Source of the DNA: Synergistota bacterium
GTDB lineage: Bacteria; Synergistota; Synergistia; Synergistales; Aminobacteriaceae
Assembly (NCBI GenBank): GCA_022704435.1
Contig: JAKJGK010000003.1
Span: 1 to 49,417, forward strand
Direction: 5' to 3'
DNA: 49,417 nucleotides
Below the pieces are notes generated by a model. That model had not been told where the DNA came from, searched no databases, and saw only the letters and a program-made list of their open reading frames with translations. This document shows, one piece after another, positions 23,133 to 31,131 of this stretch (position 1 is its first letter; every line of letters starts with the position of its first letter). Made by a program: the position numbers and the translations under genes.

Positions 23133-24002
23133 ATGCTCGATTCATTGGAGATAGTCGTGCTGATGGAGGACTCGGTCCCCATGGACGGGGCGCTGGTCGC
23201 GGAGCATGGCCTGTCCTTCTTCATAAGGGGGACGAGGGACGGGCGCGAGATATGCGGGCTGCTTGACGTCGGGCAGACGCCCGAGCTGCTTGCCCACAAC
23301 ATGAGAGAGCTGGGCGTGGACCCGGCCTGCCTCGAGTTCGTGGTGCTGTCGCACTGCCACTACGACCACACCGGGGGCGTGGCGTCGCTGGTGCGATCCG
23401 TGGGCAGGCGCGAGCTGCCGGTGGTGGCGAACCCGGACCTGTTCCGCCCGCACTTCAGGAGCGCCCCGGTGGTCTCTGCCCTCGGAGTTCGGCCGGACGA
23501 CCGGCGCGAGGCGATAGAGGCCGCGGGCGGCAGGCTGCTGCTGTCCAGGGAGCCCTTCCCGTTGACCGACGGCCTCGCGACCACCGGCGAGATCCCCCGC
23601 GTCACGGACTTCGAGGGCGGCCCCACAGGATTCTTCACCCTTAGGGACGGGTCGCCGGCACCGGACCAGATGATGGACGACATGGGCGTGATCGCCAGGG
23701 TGAAGGGCAGGGGCGTGGTCTTCCTGTCCGGGTGCAGCCACTCCGGCATCATAAACATGCTCAGGCACGTCCGCGCCCTGTGCCCGGGGGAGAGGATGGT
23801 CGGCCTTGTCGGGGGACTCCACCTGGTGAACGCCGGCCGCGAGGCGATGGACAGGACGATCGAGGGGCTCAGGGAGTTCGACCTGGAGTGGATCTCCACG
23901 GGGCACTGCACGGGCTTCCCGATGCAGGCGCGCCTGCTGGAGGAGTTCGGCGACAGGTTCGTCCCGCTGTCGGTGGGCAGGAGGTTCTTCGTGGGGGCCT
24001 GA
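23133..24002 (+). CDS. MBL-fold metallohydrolase (dihydropterin phosphate synthase-like subfamily)
   Basis: A 289-residue cytoplasmic metallo-beta-lactamase-fold protein. Metal ligands are seen in LSHCHYDHTGG (His74, His76, Asp78, His79), later in LSGCSHSGIINML and in the final GLVGGLHLV and STGHCTGF motifs. This layout resembles the family annotated as aminobenzene 5'-phosphate synthase-like MBL proteins, whose true activities are mostly unknown. GGGAGGTG lies about 8-10 nt before ATG. The gene is followed by a repeat-rich gap and then a DnaJ-domain gene. No partner suggests its substrate. Confidence 0.87.
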   Translation: MLDSLEIVVLMEDSVPMDGALVAEHGLSFFIRGTRDGREICGLLDVGQTPELLAHNMRELGVDPACLEFVVLSHCHYDHTGGVASLVRSVGRRELPVVANPDLFRPHFRSAPVVSALGVRPDDRREAIEAAGGRLLLSREPFPLTDGLATTGEIPRVTDFEGGPTGFFTLRDGSPAPDQMMDDMGVIARVKGRGVVFLSGCSHSGIINMLRHVRALCPGERMVGLVGGLHLVNAGREAMDRTIEGLREFDLEWISTGHCTGFPMQARLLEEFGDRFVPLSVGRRFFVGA

Positions 24003-24030
24003 TTCGGGGCAGCGCGATTCGAGGTAGTGC
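24001..24030. repeat. 15-bp direct repeat, two copies
   Basis: GATTCGGGGCAGCGC is directly followed by GATTCGAGGTAGTGC (12 of 15 identical). The first copy includes the last bases of the MBL stop codon. Confidence 0.65.
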
Positions 24031-24055
24031 GACGCTGGATCCCTCGTCGCTTTGC

Positions 24056-24127
24056 TCCTCGGGATGACAGCGGACGTATTCCTCGGGACGACGGCAGGCA
24101 TATTCGTCGGGATAACGAAGTGCAATC
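24056..24127. repeat. 24-bp imperfect tandem repeat, three copies
   Basis: Units at 24056-24079, 24080-24103 and 24104-24127 share TCSTCGGGAYRACR followed by a variable GC/AT tail ending in AT or AATC. They lie between the MBL and DnaJ genes just before the DnaJ ribosome-binding site. They resemble the short dispersed repeats found in gaps of many GC-rich genomes; the function is unknown. Confidence 0.7.
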
Positions 24128-24148
24128 AAAGGGAGGTTGTGTCTCTCG

Positions 24149-24541
24149 GTGTTTCTGTTTCGTCTTTTGCTCAGGGCGGCGCCGTTGCTGCTCTTCCTGG
24201 TCTTCTCGAGGATAATGAGGGACGTGATGCGAGGCTGGTACGTTCCTCCCGGCCCCGGAGGCGCCGGCAGCCCTGGCGGTTCCGGCGATGGCGGGCGCTC
24301 GGGCGCGCCGGGCGGCGAGGCGTCGCCGCGCGCAGGACGCGACCCGTACTCCGTGCTGGGGTGTTCTCGCTCCTCGTCGGACGAGGAGATAAAAAAACGC
24401 TACCGCGAGCTCGCGGCCCGCTACCACCCCGACAAGTTCATAGGGCAGAAGCTCGACGACGAGTTCGTGGCCCTCGCCTCCAGGAGGTTCCAGCAGATCC
24501 AGGAGGCCTACGGGCGCATTCGCGCGGAGAGAGGGCTGTAG
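24149..24541 (+). CDS. Membrane-anchored DnaJ-domain protein
   Basis: A 130-residue type III J-protein. An N-terminal hydrophobic helix (about 2-20, FLFRLLLRAAPLLLFLVFSR) is followed by a Gly/Pro/Ser-rich linker (about 32-60) and a C-terminal J domain: DPYSVLGCSRSSSDEEIKKR, then RYHPDKF with the HPD triad at about 93-95. It would recruit and stimulate a DnaK-type chaperone at the membrane. GTG 24149 is taken as start because AAAGGGAGG lies about 12 nt upstream and the in-frame TTG 24137 touches that site; a residual start uncertainty of four codons remains. The gene follows the tandem repeats. Confidence 0.85.
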   Translation: MFLFRLLLRAAPLLLFLVFSRIMRDVMRGWYVPPGPGGAGSPGGSGDGGRSGAPGGEASPRAGRDPYSVLGCSRSSSDEEIKKRYRELAARYHPDKFIGQKLDDEFVALASRRFQQIQEAYGRIRAERGL

Positions 24542-24558
24542 TCGGCGCCGTTTTTCGG

Positions 24559-24564
24559 TACAAT
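24559..24564 (+). promoter_or_regulatory. Candidate -10 element for the PEPCK-like gene
   Basis: TACAAT after a T-run (TTTTTCGGTACAAT), 66 nt before the start codon. The following leader (24565-24629) can fold into GC-rich stem-loops, but I recognise no riboswitch class. The -35 is poor. Confidence 0.35.
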
Positions 24565-24629
24565 GGAGGCGTCCGGAGGCGCGACCCCCGGAGACAATCG
24601 CCCCGGCAGGGGAGAAAGAGGAGAGTGTT

Positions 24630-26282
24630 TTGTCTACCGTTGAGTTCTACACCGATCCAGCGAGCTTCTCGCAGATCAAGTCGCAGGCCAGGACCACGAT
24701 CGAGTCGGCGTTCTACGGGAACAACGTGGTGCCGGTGACTGGCCTCGAACAGGCCTACGAGCTTGCGCGGAGGTCCCCGGGGACCGTCGAGATGACCGGG
24801 ATGCCGGTCCACCGGCCGGTGGAGCAGGGGCTTCCGGCCGGGGCGAACGTCCTGCTGATGAACGACGGCACGGTGGTGGGGCGGTGCGCGGCCGCCAGGA
24901 AGATCGTGGGCGAGCCGGGAGTCAACATGGCGGACCTCGCCCCGCTGCTGAGGGAGGCTGTCTACGGGGCCAGGTTCCGGACCTTCTACTCGGCCGAGGC
25001 GTACATCGGCCTGCAGGAGGACTTCATGGTCAAGGCGCACCTGATGGTGCCCAAGGACTTCGAGAACCTCGTCTACAACTGGCTGTTGAACTTCCAGTAC
25101 ATGAACGAGGACTACGACAGAATGTACGCCTCCTCGAGGAGGATGGACGACGGCGACATCTTCGTGTTCGCGGACCCGGACTGGTCCTCGCCCGACTACC
25201 CCTACGGGCTGGCCTTCTTCGACCCGCTGCACAACTGCGCCGCCGTGCTCGGCATGCGCTACTTCGGCGAGCTCAAGAAGGGGACTCTGACACTGGCGTG
25301 GGGGATAGCCGCCCGCAACGGCTACGCCTCCTGCCACGGCGGCCTGAAGCGGTACAACCTCCAGGGCGGTCGCTCCTTCGTGGCGGCGGTGTTCGGCCTG
25401 TCCGGCTCCGGCAAGTCGACCATAACCCACGCGCGCCACGGCGACAAGTACGACGTGACCGTGCTGCACGACGACGCCTTCGTCATCCAGACGAAGGAGA
25501 AGTACTCGATCGCGCTCGAGCCCTCCTATTTCGACAAGGTGCAGGACTACCCGATGGGGTGCGACGACAACAGGTTCATCATTTCCCTTCAGAACTGCGG
25601 CGTCACCAGGGGGGCCGACGGGCTGCTGCAGGCCGTGACCGAGGACTTGCGAAACGGCAACGGCAGGGCGATCAAGTCCAAGTTCTGGTCGCCCAGGAGG
25701 GTGGACAGGATCGACGAGCCCATCGACGCGATATTCTGGCTGATGAAGGACTCCTCCCTGCCGCCCGTGGTGAAGCTGAAGGACCCGGACCTTGCGGCGG
25801 TGCTCGGCGCGACGCTGGCCACCAAGAGGACGTCCGCGGAGCGCCTGGCCTCGGGGGTGGACCCTAACGCCCTAGTGATCGAGTCCTACGCGAACCCGTT
25901 CCGGACCTACCCGCTCTCGGTCGACTACGAGAGGTTCAGGTCTCTCTTCGAGGACGGGGTCGCCTGCTACATCCTGAACACCGGAGACTTCATGGGCAGG
26001 AAGGTGAAGCCCGCGGACACGCTGGGCATCGTGGAGTCGATCGTGGAGGGGACAGCGGAGTTCGCCCCCCTGCTCGCGTTCGGCGACATGGAGACGATCG
26101 ATCTTCCCTCCTTCCCGATCGACCGCGACGACGAGCACTACCGCCGCGAGCTGCTTTCACGCCTCAGGGATCGGCTGTCCTTCGTCGTGTCGAGAGCGAC
26201 CGAGAAGGGCGGGCTGGACAAGCTGCCTCCCGAGGCCGAGGCGGCGCTGCGGAAGGCGATAGGCGGGATCGAGGCGGTGTGA
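24630..26282 (+). CDS. Phosphoenolpyruvate carboxykinase (ATP)-like protein
   Basis: A 550-residue protein with the PEPCK-type P-loop: VFGLSGSGKSTITHA (about 255-269), a kinase-2-like HDDAF (280-284) and an earlier conserved core (GLAFFDPLHNCAAVLGMRYF, KKGTLTLAWGIAARNGYASC). True ATP-PEPCKs interconvert oxaloacetate and PEP. Here the region after the P-loop is unlike the classical enzyme (no IGDDEHGW-like block), so this is a divergent relative that could have another phosphotransfer substrate. The start is TTG 24630, with GAGGAG 8 nt upstream. It has its own leader and ends in a hairpin shared with a convergent gene. The superfamily is secure; the activity is uncertain. Confidence 0.85.
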   Translation: MSTVEFYTDPASFSQIKSQARTTIESAFYGNNVVPVTGLEQAYELARRSPGTVEMTGMPVHRPVEQGLPAGANVLLMNDGTVVGRCAAARKIVGEPGVNMADLAPLLREAVYGARFRTFYSAEAYIGLQEDFMVKAHLMVPKDFENLVYNWLLNFQYMNEDYDRMYASSRRMDDGDIFVFADPDWSSPDYPYGLAFFDPLHNCAAVLGMRYFGELKKGTLTLAWGIAARNGYASCHGGLKRYNLQGGRSFVAAVFGLSGSGKSTITHARHGDKYDVTVLHDDAFVIQTKEKYSIALEPSYFDKVQDYPMGCDDNRFIISLQNCGVTRGADGLLQAVTEDLRNGNGRAIKSKFWSPRRVDRIDEPIDAIFWLMKDSSLPPVVKLKDPDLAAVLGATLATKRTSAERLASGVDPNALVIESYANPFRTYPLSVDYERFRSLFEDGVACYILNTGDFMGRKVKPADTLGIVESIVEGTAEFAPLLAFGDMETIDLPSFPIDRDDEHYRRELLSRLRDRLSFVVSRATEKGGLDKLPPEAEAALRKAIGGIEAV

Positions 26283-26289
26283 CGGACCG

Positions 26290-26310
26290 GGCCGGGGCGC
26301 ACCCCCGGCC
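26290..26310. terminator. Bidirectional hairpin between convergent genes
   Basis: GGCCGGGG (26290-26297) and CCCCGGCC (26303-26310) form an 8-bp GC stem with a 5-nt loop, filling the 30-nt gap between the PEPCK-like gene and the convergent unknown gene. No strong U-tract follows on either strand, so efficiency may be modest. Confidence 0.55.
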
Positions 26311-26312
26311 TG

Positions 26313-26867
26313 TCATCTTCCTCGCAGGGGGGCGCGGTGCTCCGCAACGATCACGTCCCCCCGCATCAGCCTCGCACCCGGTATGATCCTTCGCCCGCGC
26401 ACCCACTCGAAACCCTCGCGGGCGGTGCGCTCGTCGGTCCTGTCCCTCTCGACCCCCTCGTGGTCCAGGGCCGCCCCCGGCCAGGACCTCCACTCGCCCG
26501 TGAGCGGCTCCTGGTACATCACCAGCCAGGAGTAGTCGTCGAACACCCCCAGTATGCGATAGCGCTTCCTGCCCTCCCCCTCCACCCGGATCATCACGCT
26601 GACCTCGTCGCGGAACCTGGTTACCGTGCCGGAGTAGGCGCCGGCATCGCTCGTCCCGGAGAAGTCGGCGGACTGCCCGTCGCGCGTCACCCCCTCGGCC
26701 GCGCACCACTCCCTGACGGCAGCCAGCAGCGACTCGAAGTCGAGCTCGATTCCGTTGGCCGCCGCGTAGACCTGCGCGAACCTGCGCTCCAGTATGAACT
26801 CGCCGGGCCTGTGCGACGGGGCGCAAAGCAGGTGCATGCGCGAGGGGAATTGTGGTTTCTCCGTCAT
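26313..26867 (-). CDS. Unknown 184-residue protein
   Basis: No family is recognised. There is no signal peptide or membrane helix, so it is probably cytoplasmic. It has a mixed composition with several tryptophans and motifs such as ILERRFAQVYAAANGIELDF, ILGVFDDYSWLVMYQEPLTG and EGFEWVRGRRIIPGARLMRG. The length and even codon use look like a real gene, and CTGGAGGCGGC sits directly before ATG. It is monocistronic and divergent from the MATE exporter gene, 102 nt away. Confidence 0.75.
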   Translation of the reverse strand: MTEKPQFPSRMHLLCAPSHRPGEFILERRFAQVYAAANGIELDFESLLAAVREWCAAEGVTRDGQSADFSGTSDAGAYSGTVTRFRDEVSVMIRVEGEGRKRYRILGVFDDYSWLVMYQEPLTGEWRSWPGAALDHEGVERDRTDERTAREGFEWVRGRRIIPGARLMRGDVIVAEHRAPLRGR

Positions 26868-26923
26868 GCCGCCTCCAGGGTGTAAAATATTTCGCTTGCC
26901 GCGAGGTATCGAGCGTCAGCTCT

Positions 26924-26931
26924 GGTATAAT
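26924..26931 (+). promoter_or_regulatory. Extended -10 promoter for the MATE gene
   Basis: CTGGTATAATC gives TGG directly before a perfect TATAAT (26926-26931), an extended -10. The -35 region (TTGCCG at 26896) is too far away at 24 bp, which fits extended -10 promoters. The start codon lies 38 nt downstream. Confidence 0.6.
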
Positions 26932-26969
26932 CATACACTAGGGTAAATTGTACCCGGAGGAAGGTAATT

Positions 26970-28373
26970 ATGGAAAAGAATCTGGATAAATCACACGCGA
27001 TGGGGACCGACTCGATCGGCCGCCTGATGTTGCGCTTCTCGCTGCCCGCGATCGTCGGCATGGTGGCGAACGCCCTCTACAACATCGTAGACAGGCTCTT
27101 CGTCGGGCAGACGGTGGGAGCGGCGGGGATCGGCGCGATAAGCGTGGTATTCCCCTTCACGATAATGGTGATAGCATTCGGGCTGCTGATAGGCGTGGGA
27201 GCGGGCTCCTACATCTCCATATCGCTGGGCGAGAAGAAGCACGCCAGGGCCGAGAAGGCCATGGGCAACGCGATAGTACTTCTCCTGTGCGGCGGGGCGG
27301 TTCTTACCCTGCTCGGAGTCCTGTTCGCCGAGCCCATACTGGTGCTGTCCGGCGCGAGCGAGACCCTGCTGCCGATGTCGCTCGAGTACATGGGGTACGT
27401 GGTCTGGGGGGTCTTCTTCTCCACCCTTGCCTTCGGTCTGAACTTCTTCATCCGGGCGGAGGGGAACCCGCGCTACGCGATGTTCACCCTCATCATCGGC
27501 GCGGGGGCGAACGTGGCGCTCGACGCCTACTTCATCCTGGGGCTGGACATGGGGGTGGCGGGCGCGGCGATAGCCACGCTGATCTCGCAGGTGATATCGG
27601 CGGCCTGGGCGGTGATGTTCTACGTGCGCAGGAGGGGGACGCTCCGCTTCCGCGCGAAGAACCTGTCACTCGAATGGCCGGTGATCCGCCGCATACTGGC
27701 GGTGGGGGCGGCCCCGGCTCTCACCGAGGTCAGCTTCACCTACATCCTGATCGTGTTCAACCGGACGCTGCGCTTCTACGGCGGAGACCTCGCCATATCG
27801 GCGATGGGGATATTCTTCAGCCTGGACAGCCTGTTCTTCCTGCCGGTGCTGGGGCTGGCGGGCGGGGTTCAGCCGATAATCAGCTACAACTACGGGGCCA
27901 AGAACTACGACCGGGTGATCCGCTCCGTGCTGGCCGCGATAAAGATCGGGGCCCTGTTCTTCACCGCGAGCTTCGCCCTGGTGATGCTGGTACCCGATTA
28001 CATGATACGCCTGTTCAACTCCGACAATGCGGAGCTGATGGCGATGGGCGCGAGGGGGATGCGCCTCGGCTACTGCGGCATAATCATGGCCTCGGTGAGC
28101 CTGGTGGCGTCCCACACATTCCAGGCGATCGGCAAGGCGCGGATTGGGCTGTTCCTGACTCTGTCCAGGCACTTCCTGTTCATCCTGCTGCCCCTGTTCC
28201 TGCTCCCGCCCATCCTAGGGATCGACGGGGTGTGGCTGTCGATGCCCCTGTCGGACCTCGGGGGGGCTCTGGCGGGCGGGTGGTTCCTGAGAAGGGAGTT
28301 CCGCGAGATGAGGTCGTCGGAGGCTCTCCTGCGACTGGTGCCGGCGGAGGGGTGCGGCGGATCGCCGGATTGA
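26970..28373 (+). CDS. MATE-family multidrug/cation efflux transporter
   Basis: A 467-residue membrane protein with about 12 hydrophobic helices. MATE hallmarks include LRFSLPAIVGMVANALYNIV near the N-terminus, FVGQTVGAAGIGAISVVFP and the mid-protein repeat LAGGVQPIISYNYGAKNYDR that opens the second half. It exports organic cations or drugs using a Na+ or H+ gradient. CGGAGGAAGG precedes ATG by about 5 nt. It has its own promoter. The MBL-fold gene starts 52 nt after its stop with a separate -10. Substrate unknown. Confidence 0.94.
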   Translation: MEKNLDKSHAMGTDSIGRLMLRFSLPAIVGMVANALYNIVDRLFVGQTVGAAGIGAISVVFPFTIMVIAFGLLIGVGAGSYISISLGEKKHARAEKAMGNAIVLLLCGGAVLTLLGVLFAEPILVLSGASETLLPMSLEYMGYVVWGVFFSTLAFGLNFFIRAEGNPRYAMFTLIIGAGANVALDAYFILGLDMGVAGAAIATLISQVISAAWAVMFYVRRRGTLRFRAKNLSLEWPVIRRILAVGAAPALTEVSFTYILIVFNRTLRFYGGDLAISAMGIFFSLDSLFFLPVLGLAGGVQPIISYNYGAKNYDRVIRSVLAAIKIGALFFTASFALVMLVPDYMIRLFNSDNAELMAMGARGMRLGYCGIIMASVSLVASHTFQAIGKARIGLFLTLSRHFLFILLPLFLLPPILGIDGVWLSMPLSDLGGALAGGWFLRREFREMRSSEALLRLVPAEGCGGSPD

Positions 28374-28374
28374 G

Positions 28375-28380
28375 TATAAT
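28375..28380 (+). promoter_or_regulatory. Candidate promoter -10 for the second MBL gene
   Basis: A perfect TATAAT directly after the MATE stop codon and 45 nt before the next start. No convincing -35 is seen. Confidence 0.45.
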
Positions 28381-28425
28381 AACAGCGGAACATTCCCTCA
28401 TATTACAGCAAGAGGAGGAAATTTG

Positions 28426-29421
28426 GTGCAAGATTTCAACCTCAGCCGCGACAACGGAATTTTCGCAGTCCACGAGGGATACGGGTCGGCTTTGTACATG
28501 CTCGACCTGCCCCTCCCGCTCCCCGGATTCGACCATCACCTGTCCTCCTGGCTCCTGCGCGATCAGCGCGGCGGCAGGAACATACTGGTCGACACCGGCC
28601 CCTCGGCCTCCGTCGCCCACCTCGGACGTTCGCTGCGCTCCGTGGGGGTCGACAGGCTCGACCTGGTCCTGCTGACCCACGTCCACGCGGACCACGCGGG
28701 AGGGGTCGCCGACCTGCTGGAGCTCTTCCCAGAGGCTATGGTGCTCGCTCCCGAGAGGGGGGTAAGGCACCTGGTGCGGCCGGAGAGGCTCGAGGAGGCC
28801 ACCAGGGCGACCCTGGGCGACGAGATCGCCGACGCCTTCGGCCCGATACGCCCGGCGGCGCCCGACAGGTTCCTGGACGCGTCCTCTCCTCTGCTGGACC
28901 GGATCACCGTGATTCTGACTCCCGGACACGCGTCGCACCACAACTCCTATGTCCTGAAGGCGGGGTTCGGCCGGGTGCTCTTCCCCGGCGAGGCCGCTGG
29001 TGTGGGGCTGGGGGAGGCCGTCCGCCCGCTCTGGCTCGAGGGTGGCGAGGTCCCCGCCACGCCTCCGTACCGCTTTCCAGCTACCCCGCCCAGGCTCGAC
29101 GGCGCGGCCATGTACAGATCCATGGAGCTGCTCATGCCGGAGCGCGGCGCCAAGTACCTGTGCTTCAGCCACTACGGCTGGACCGAGGACGCGGCGGGAA
29201 CCCTCGAGGGGGCTGTCATCCAGTTTCGCGAATGGGAGGAGCGGGCGCGCGCCTGCGCGGTTCCCGAGGAGGACGCGGCGGTCGAGGCCCTGTTCGAGGA
29301 GGTGACGCGGGAGGACCCGCAACTCGGCCTTTGGCGTTATCTTAGGCCGGAGCAGAGGGATAAGGAGGGGTACTTCATCAGGAACAGCCTGAGGGGGGTA
29401 GTTAGATGGGTTCGGTCGTGA
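28426..29421 (+). CDS. MBL-fold metallohydrolase
   Basis: A 331-residue cytoplasmic metallo-beta-lactamase-fold hydrolase. Ligand motif LLTHVHADHAGG (His85, His87, Asp89, His90), a further TPGHASHHNSYVL histidine motif, FPGEAAGV and a final LCFSHYGWTEDA histidine are seen. A 60-70-residue C-terminal helical extension (about 265-331) follows. Similar proteins include lactonase- and glyoxalase-like enzymes, so the substrate is unclear. GTG 28426 is chosen since AGGAGG lies 7 nt upstream; the in-frame TTG 28423 would be only 4 nt away. The DUF1576 gene follows after 64 nt. Confidence 0.88.
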   Translation: MQDFNLSRDNGIFAVHEGYGSALYMLDLPLPLPGFDHHLSSWLLRDQRGGRNILVDTGPSASVAHLGRSLRSVGVDRLDLVLLTHVHADHAGGVADLLELFPEAMVLAPERGVRHLVRPERLEEATRATLGDEIADAFGPIRPAAPDRFLDASSPLLDRITVILTPGHASHHNSYVLKAGFGRVLFPGEAAGVGLGEAVRPLWLEGGEVPATPPYRFPATPPRLDGAAMYRSMELLMPERGAKYLCFSHYGWTEDAAGTLEGAVIQFREWEERARACAVPEEDAAVEALFEEVTREDPQLGLWRYLRPEQRDKEGYFIRNSLRGVVRWVRS

Positions 29422-29485
29422 CGCAGCACGGTTGCAGCCCGGGCGGGAAGGGACCGCGTTCCGCCCTCGAAGGGGCGGTGTGACG

Positions 29486-30766
29486 ATGGGAGAGCTCACT
29501 GGAAAGTTCGGTGCCGAGCGCTTCCTGGTAGGAGACGGGATAAAAAGGCTCTTTCTTTATCTCTTCGGCGCGACCCTGTGCGCCGTCGGCCTGCATCTCG
29601 ACTCTCCGGCCTCCTCCTTCTTCGGCCTGTTGAGGATCATCGTGGAGCCGGACTACCTCATCTCCGACTACTTCTACGTCGGCGGCCGAGGCGCCGCGTT
29701 TCTCAACAGCGGCATCCTGGTGCTGCTGTTTACCTCCATCCTGGTCTACTACAGGGTTAGGATCAGGGGAATATCCATAGCCTCGATATTCACAGTGGCA
29801 GGGTTCGCCATGTTCGGCAAGAACCTGTTCAACGTCTGGTTCATTCTCGCCGGGGTCTGGCTGTACGCCAGGCACCAGGGAGAGTCCTTCATGAAGTTCA
29901 TATACATAGCCTTCTTCGGCACCTCGCTCGCGCCGCTGGTGAGCCAGCTGATGTTCGGGCTGTACATACCCTCCCCGTTCAAGTACGTCGCCGGTGCGGC
30001 GGCCGGCCTCTCCGCGGGCTTCCTGCTCCCCTCCCTGGTGCCGGCCTTCCTCTCGGTCCACAAGGGCTACAACCTGTACAACGTCGGCTTCACGGCCGGG
30101 ATGATAGGCACGATCCTGGTGTCGCTGCTGCGATCCCACGGGTTCATAGCCGAGGCGAGGGTCCTGTGGACCGCCGGGGGCGCCCAGGACATCGCCCCGC
30201 TGCTGGCCGAGATCTTCCTGCTGATGATACTGGTGGGCAACATGCTCAACAGGAAGTCTTTCAGGGGCCTGTACGACATGTGGAATCACCCGGGGCGCCT
30301 TCTGGCGGACTTCGTGGACATCTTCGACTTCCCGCTGACCCTCGTGAACATGGGAATCAACGGGCTCATAGTCACGGTGTACCTGCTGGTGATCAAGGGG
30401 GACTTCAACGGACCCACCCTGGGGGGAATACTGACGGTCGTAGGCTTCAGCGCCATGGGCAAGACCCCCAGGACCATCCTGCCGGTGATGGGGGGAGTAA
30501 TCATAGGCAGTCTGTCCAAGGGATGGAGCCTCACGGACCCGTTCGTCCAGCTTGCCGCCCTGTTCGGCACGACCCTGGCCCCGATATCGGGCGAGTTCGG
30601 CTGGAAGGCCGGGATGCTGGCGGGCTACATTCATTCGTCCGTGGTGCAGTACGTGGGCGTGCTGCACGCGGGCTTCAACCTTTACAACAACGGCTTCGCG
30701 GGGGGACTGGTGGCCGGAATGCTGGTCCCGCTGTTCGAGGCGCTCAGGGGGAGGGAGAGACGATGA
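29486..30766 (+). CDS. DUF1576 family membrane protein
   Basis: A 426-residue polytopic membrane protein of the DUF1576 family, whose function is unknown. About ten hydrophobic segments are visible. An internal duplication can be seen: KGYNLYNVGFTAGMIGTILV (about 192-211) and AGFNLYNNGFAGGLVAGMLV (about 395-414) occupy matching places at the ends of the two halves. The halves also share IAFFGTSLAPL and AALFGTTLAPI. Such inverted or direct two-fold repeats are common in transporters, so a transport role is plausible but unproven. GAAGGGGCGG lies upstream of ATG 29486. It overlaps the next small gene by 4 nt (ATGA). Confidence 0.86.
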   Translation: MGELTGKFGAERFLVGDGIKRLFLYLFGATLCAVGLHLDSPASSFFGLLRIIVEPDYLISDYFYVGGRGAAFLNSGILVLLFTSILVYYRVRIRGISIASIFTVAGFAMFGKNLFNVWFILAGVWLYARHQGESFMKFIYIAFFGTSLAPLVSQLMFGLYIPSPFKYVAGAAAGLSAGFLLPSLVPAFLSVHKGYNLYNVGFTAGMIGTILVSLLRSHGFIAEARVLWTAGGAQDIAPLLAEIFLLMILVGNMLNRKSFRGLYDMWNHPGRLLADFVDIFDFPLTLVNMGINGLIVTVYLLVIKGDFNGPTLGGILTVVGFSAMGKTPRTILPVMGGVIIGSLSKGWSLTDPFVQLAALFGTTLAPISGEFGWKAGMLAGYIHSSVVQYVGVLHAGFNLYNNGFAGGLVAGMLVPLFEALRGRERR

Positions 30767-31113
30767 AGTATGAAAGGCTCGTCGTCTCGCGCATAGTAAG
30801 CGAGATGATGAACTTCTTCTTTTCCATGGGGGCGGGCGATTTTACCGCTCAAGTCGTACGGAGCGACGAGAAGTTCGAGATCACCATAGAGACGGACTAC
30901 GCCGGGAACCAGTCGAGCAAGATCCGGGAGATGACCCGGCTCTTGAGGATGCCGCGCGCGGAGGAGACCGAGGAGTACTTCTGGTCCCTGTCGGGCGAGA
31001 TAAGCACCGGGCAGGAGATCTACCTGGTGGGCATAATGACCGATCACGTGTCGGTGGAGCACGACGAGGAGGCCAGGCGCGTCCGCATCGGCCTCGTGCG
31101 TCTGTTGAGCTGA
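30763..31113 (+). CDS. Unknown 116-residue protein coupled to DUF1576
   Basis: No family is recognised with certainty. The protein is soluble and acidic: RIVSEMMNFFFSMGAGDFTA at the start, ITIETDYAGNQSSKIREMTR in the middle, DHVSVEHDEEARRVRIGLVR at the end. It looks like a compact alpha/beta domain. Its ATG overlaps the DUF1576 stop by 4 nt with GGGAGGGAGAG upstream, so the two are translationally coupled and probably work together. The DUF917 gene follows 18 nt later. Confidence 0.78.
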   Translation: MKYERLVVSRIVSEMMNFFFSMGAGDFTAQVVRSDEKFEITIETDYAGNQSSKIREMTRLLRMPRAEETEEYFWSLSGEISTGQEIYLVGIMTDHVSVEHDEEARRVRIGLVRLLS

Positions 31114-31131
31114 CCTGAAAGGGGAAGGACA

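Noticed and set aside
24565-24629. Possible riboswitch in the leader of the PEPCK-like gene
   Set aside because: It has GC-rich stems but no conserved core of a known class, and random pairing is frequent at this GC content.
29422-29485. Hairpin before the DUF1576 gene as terminator
   Set aside because: GGGCGGGAA/TTCCGCCC is short and imperfect, without a U-run.
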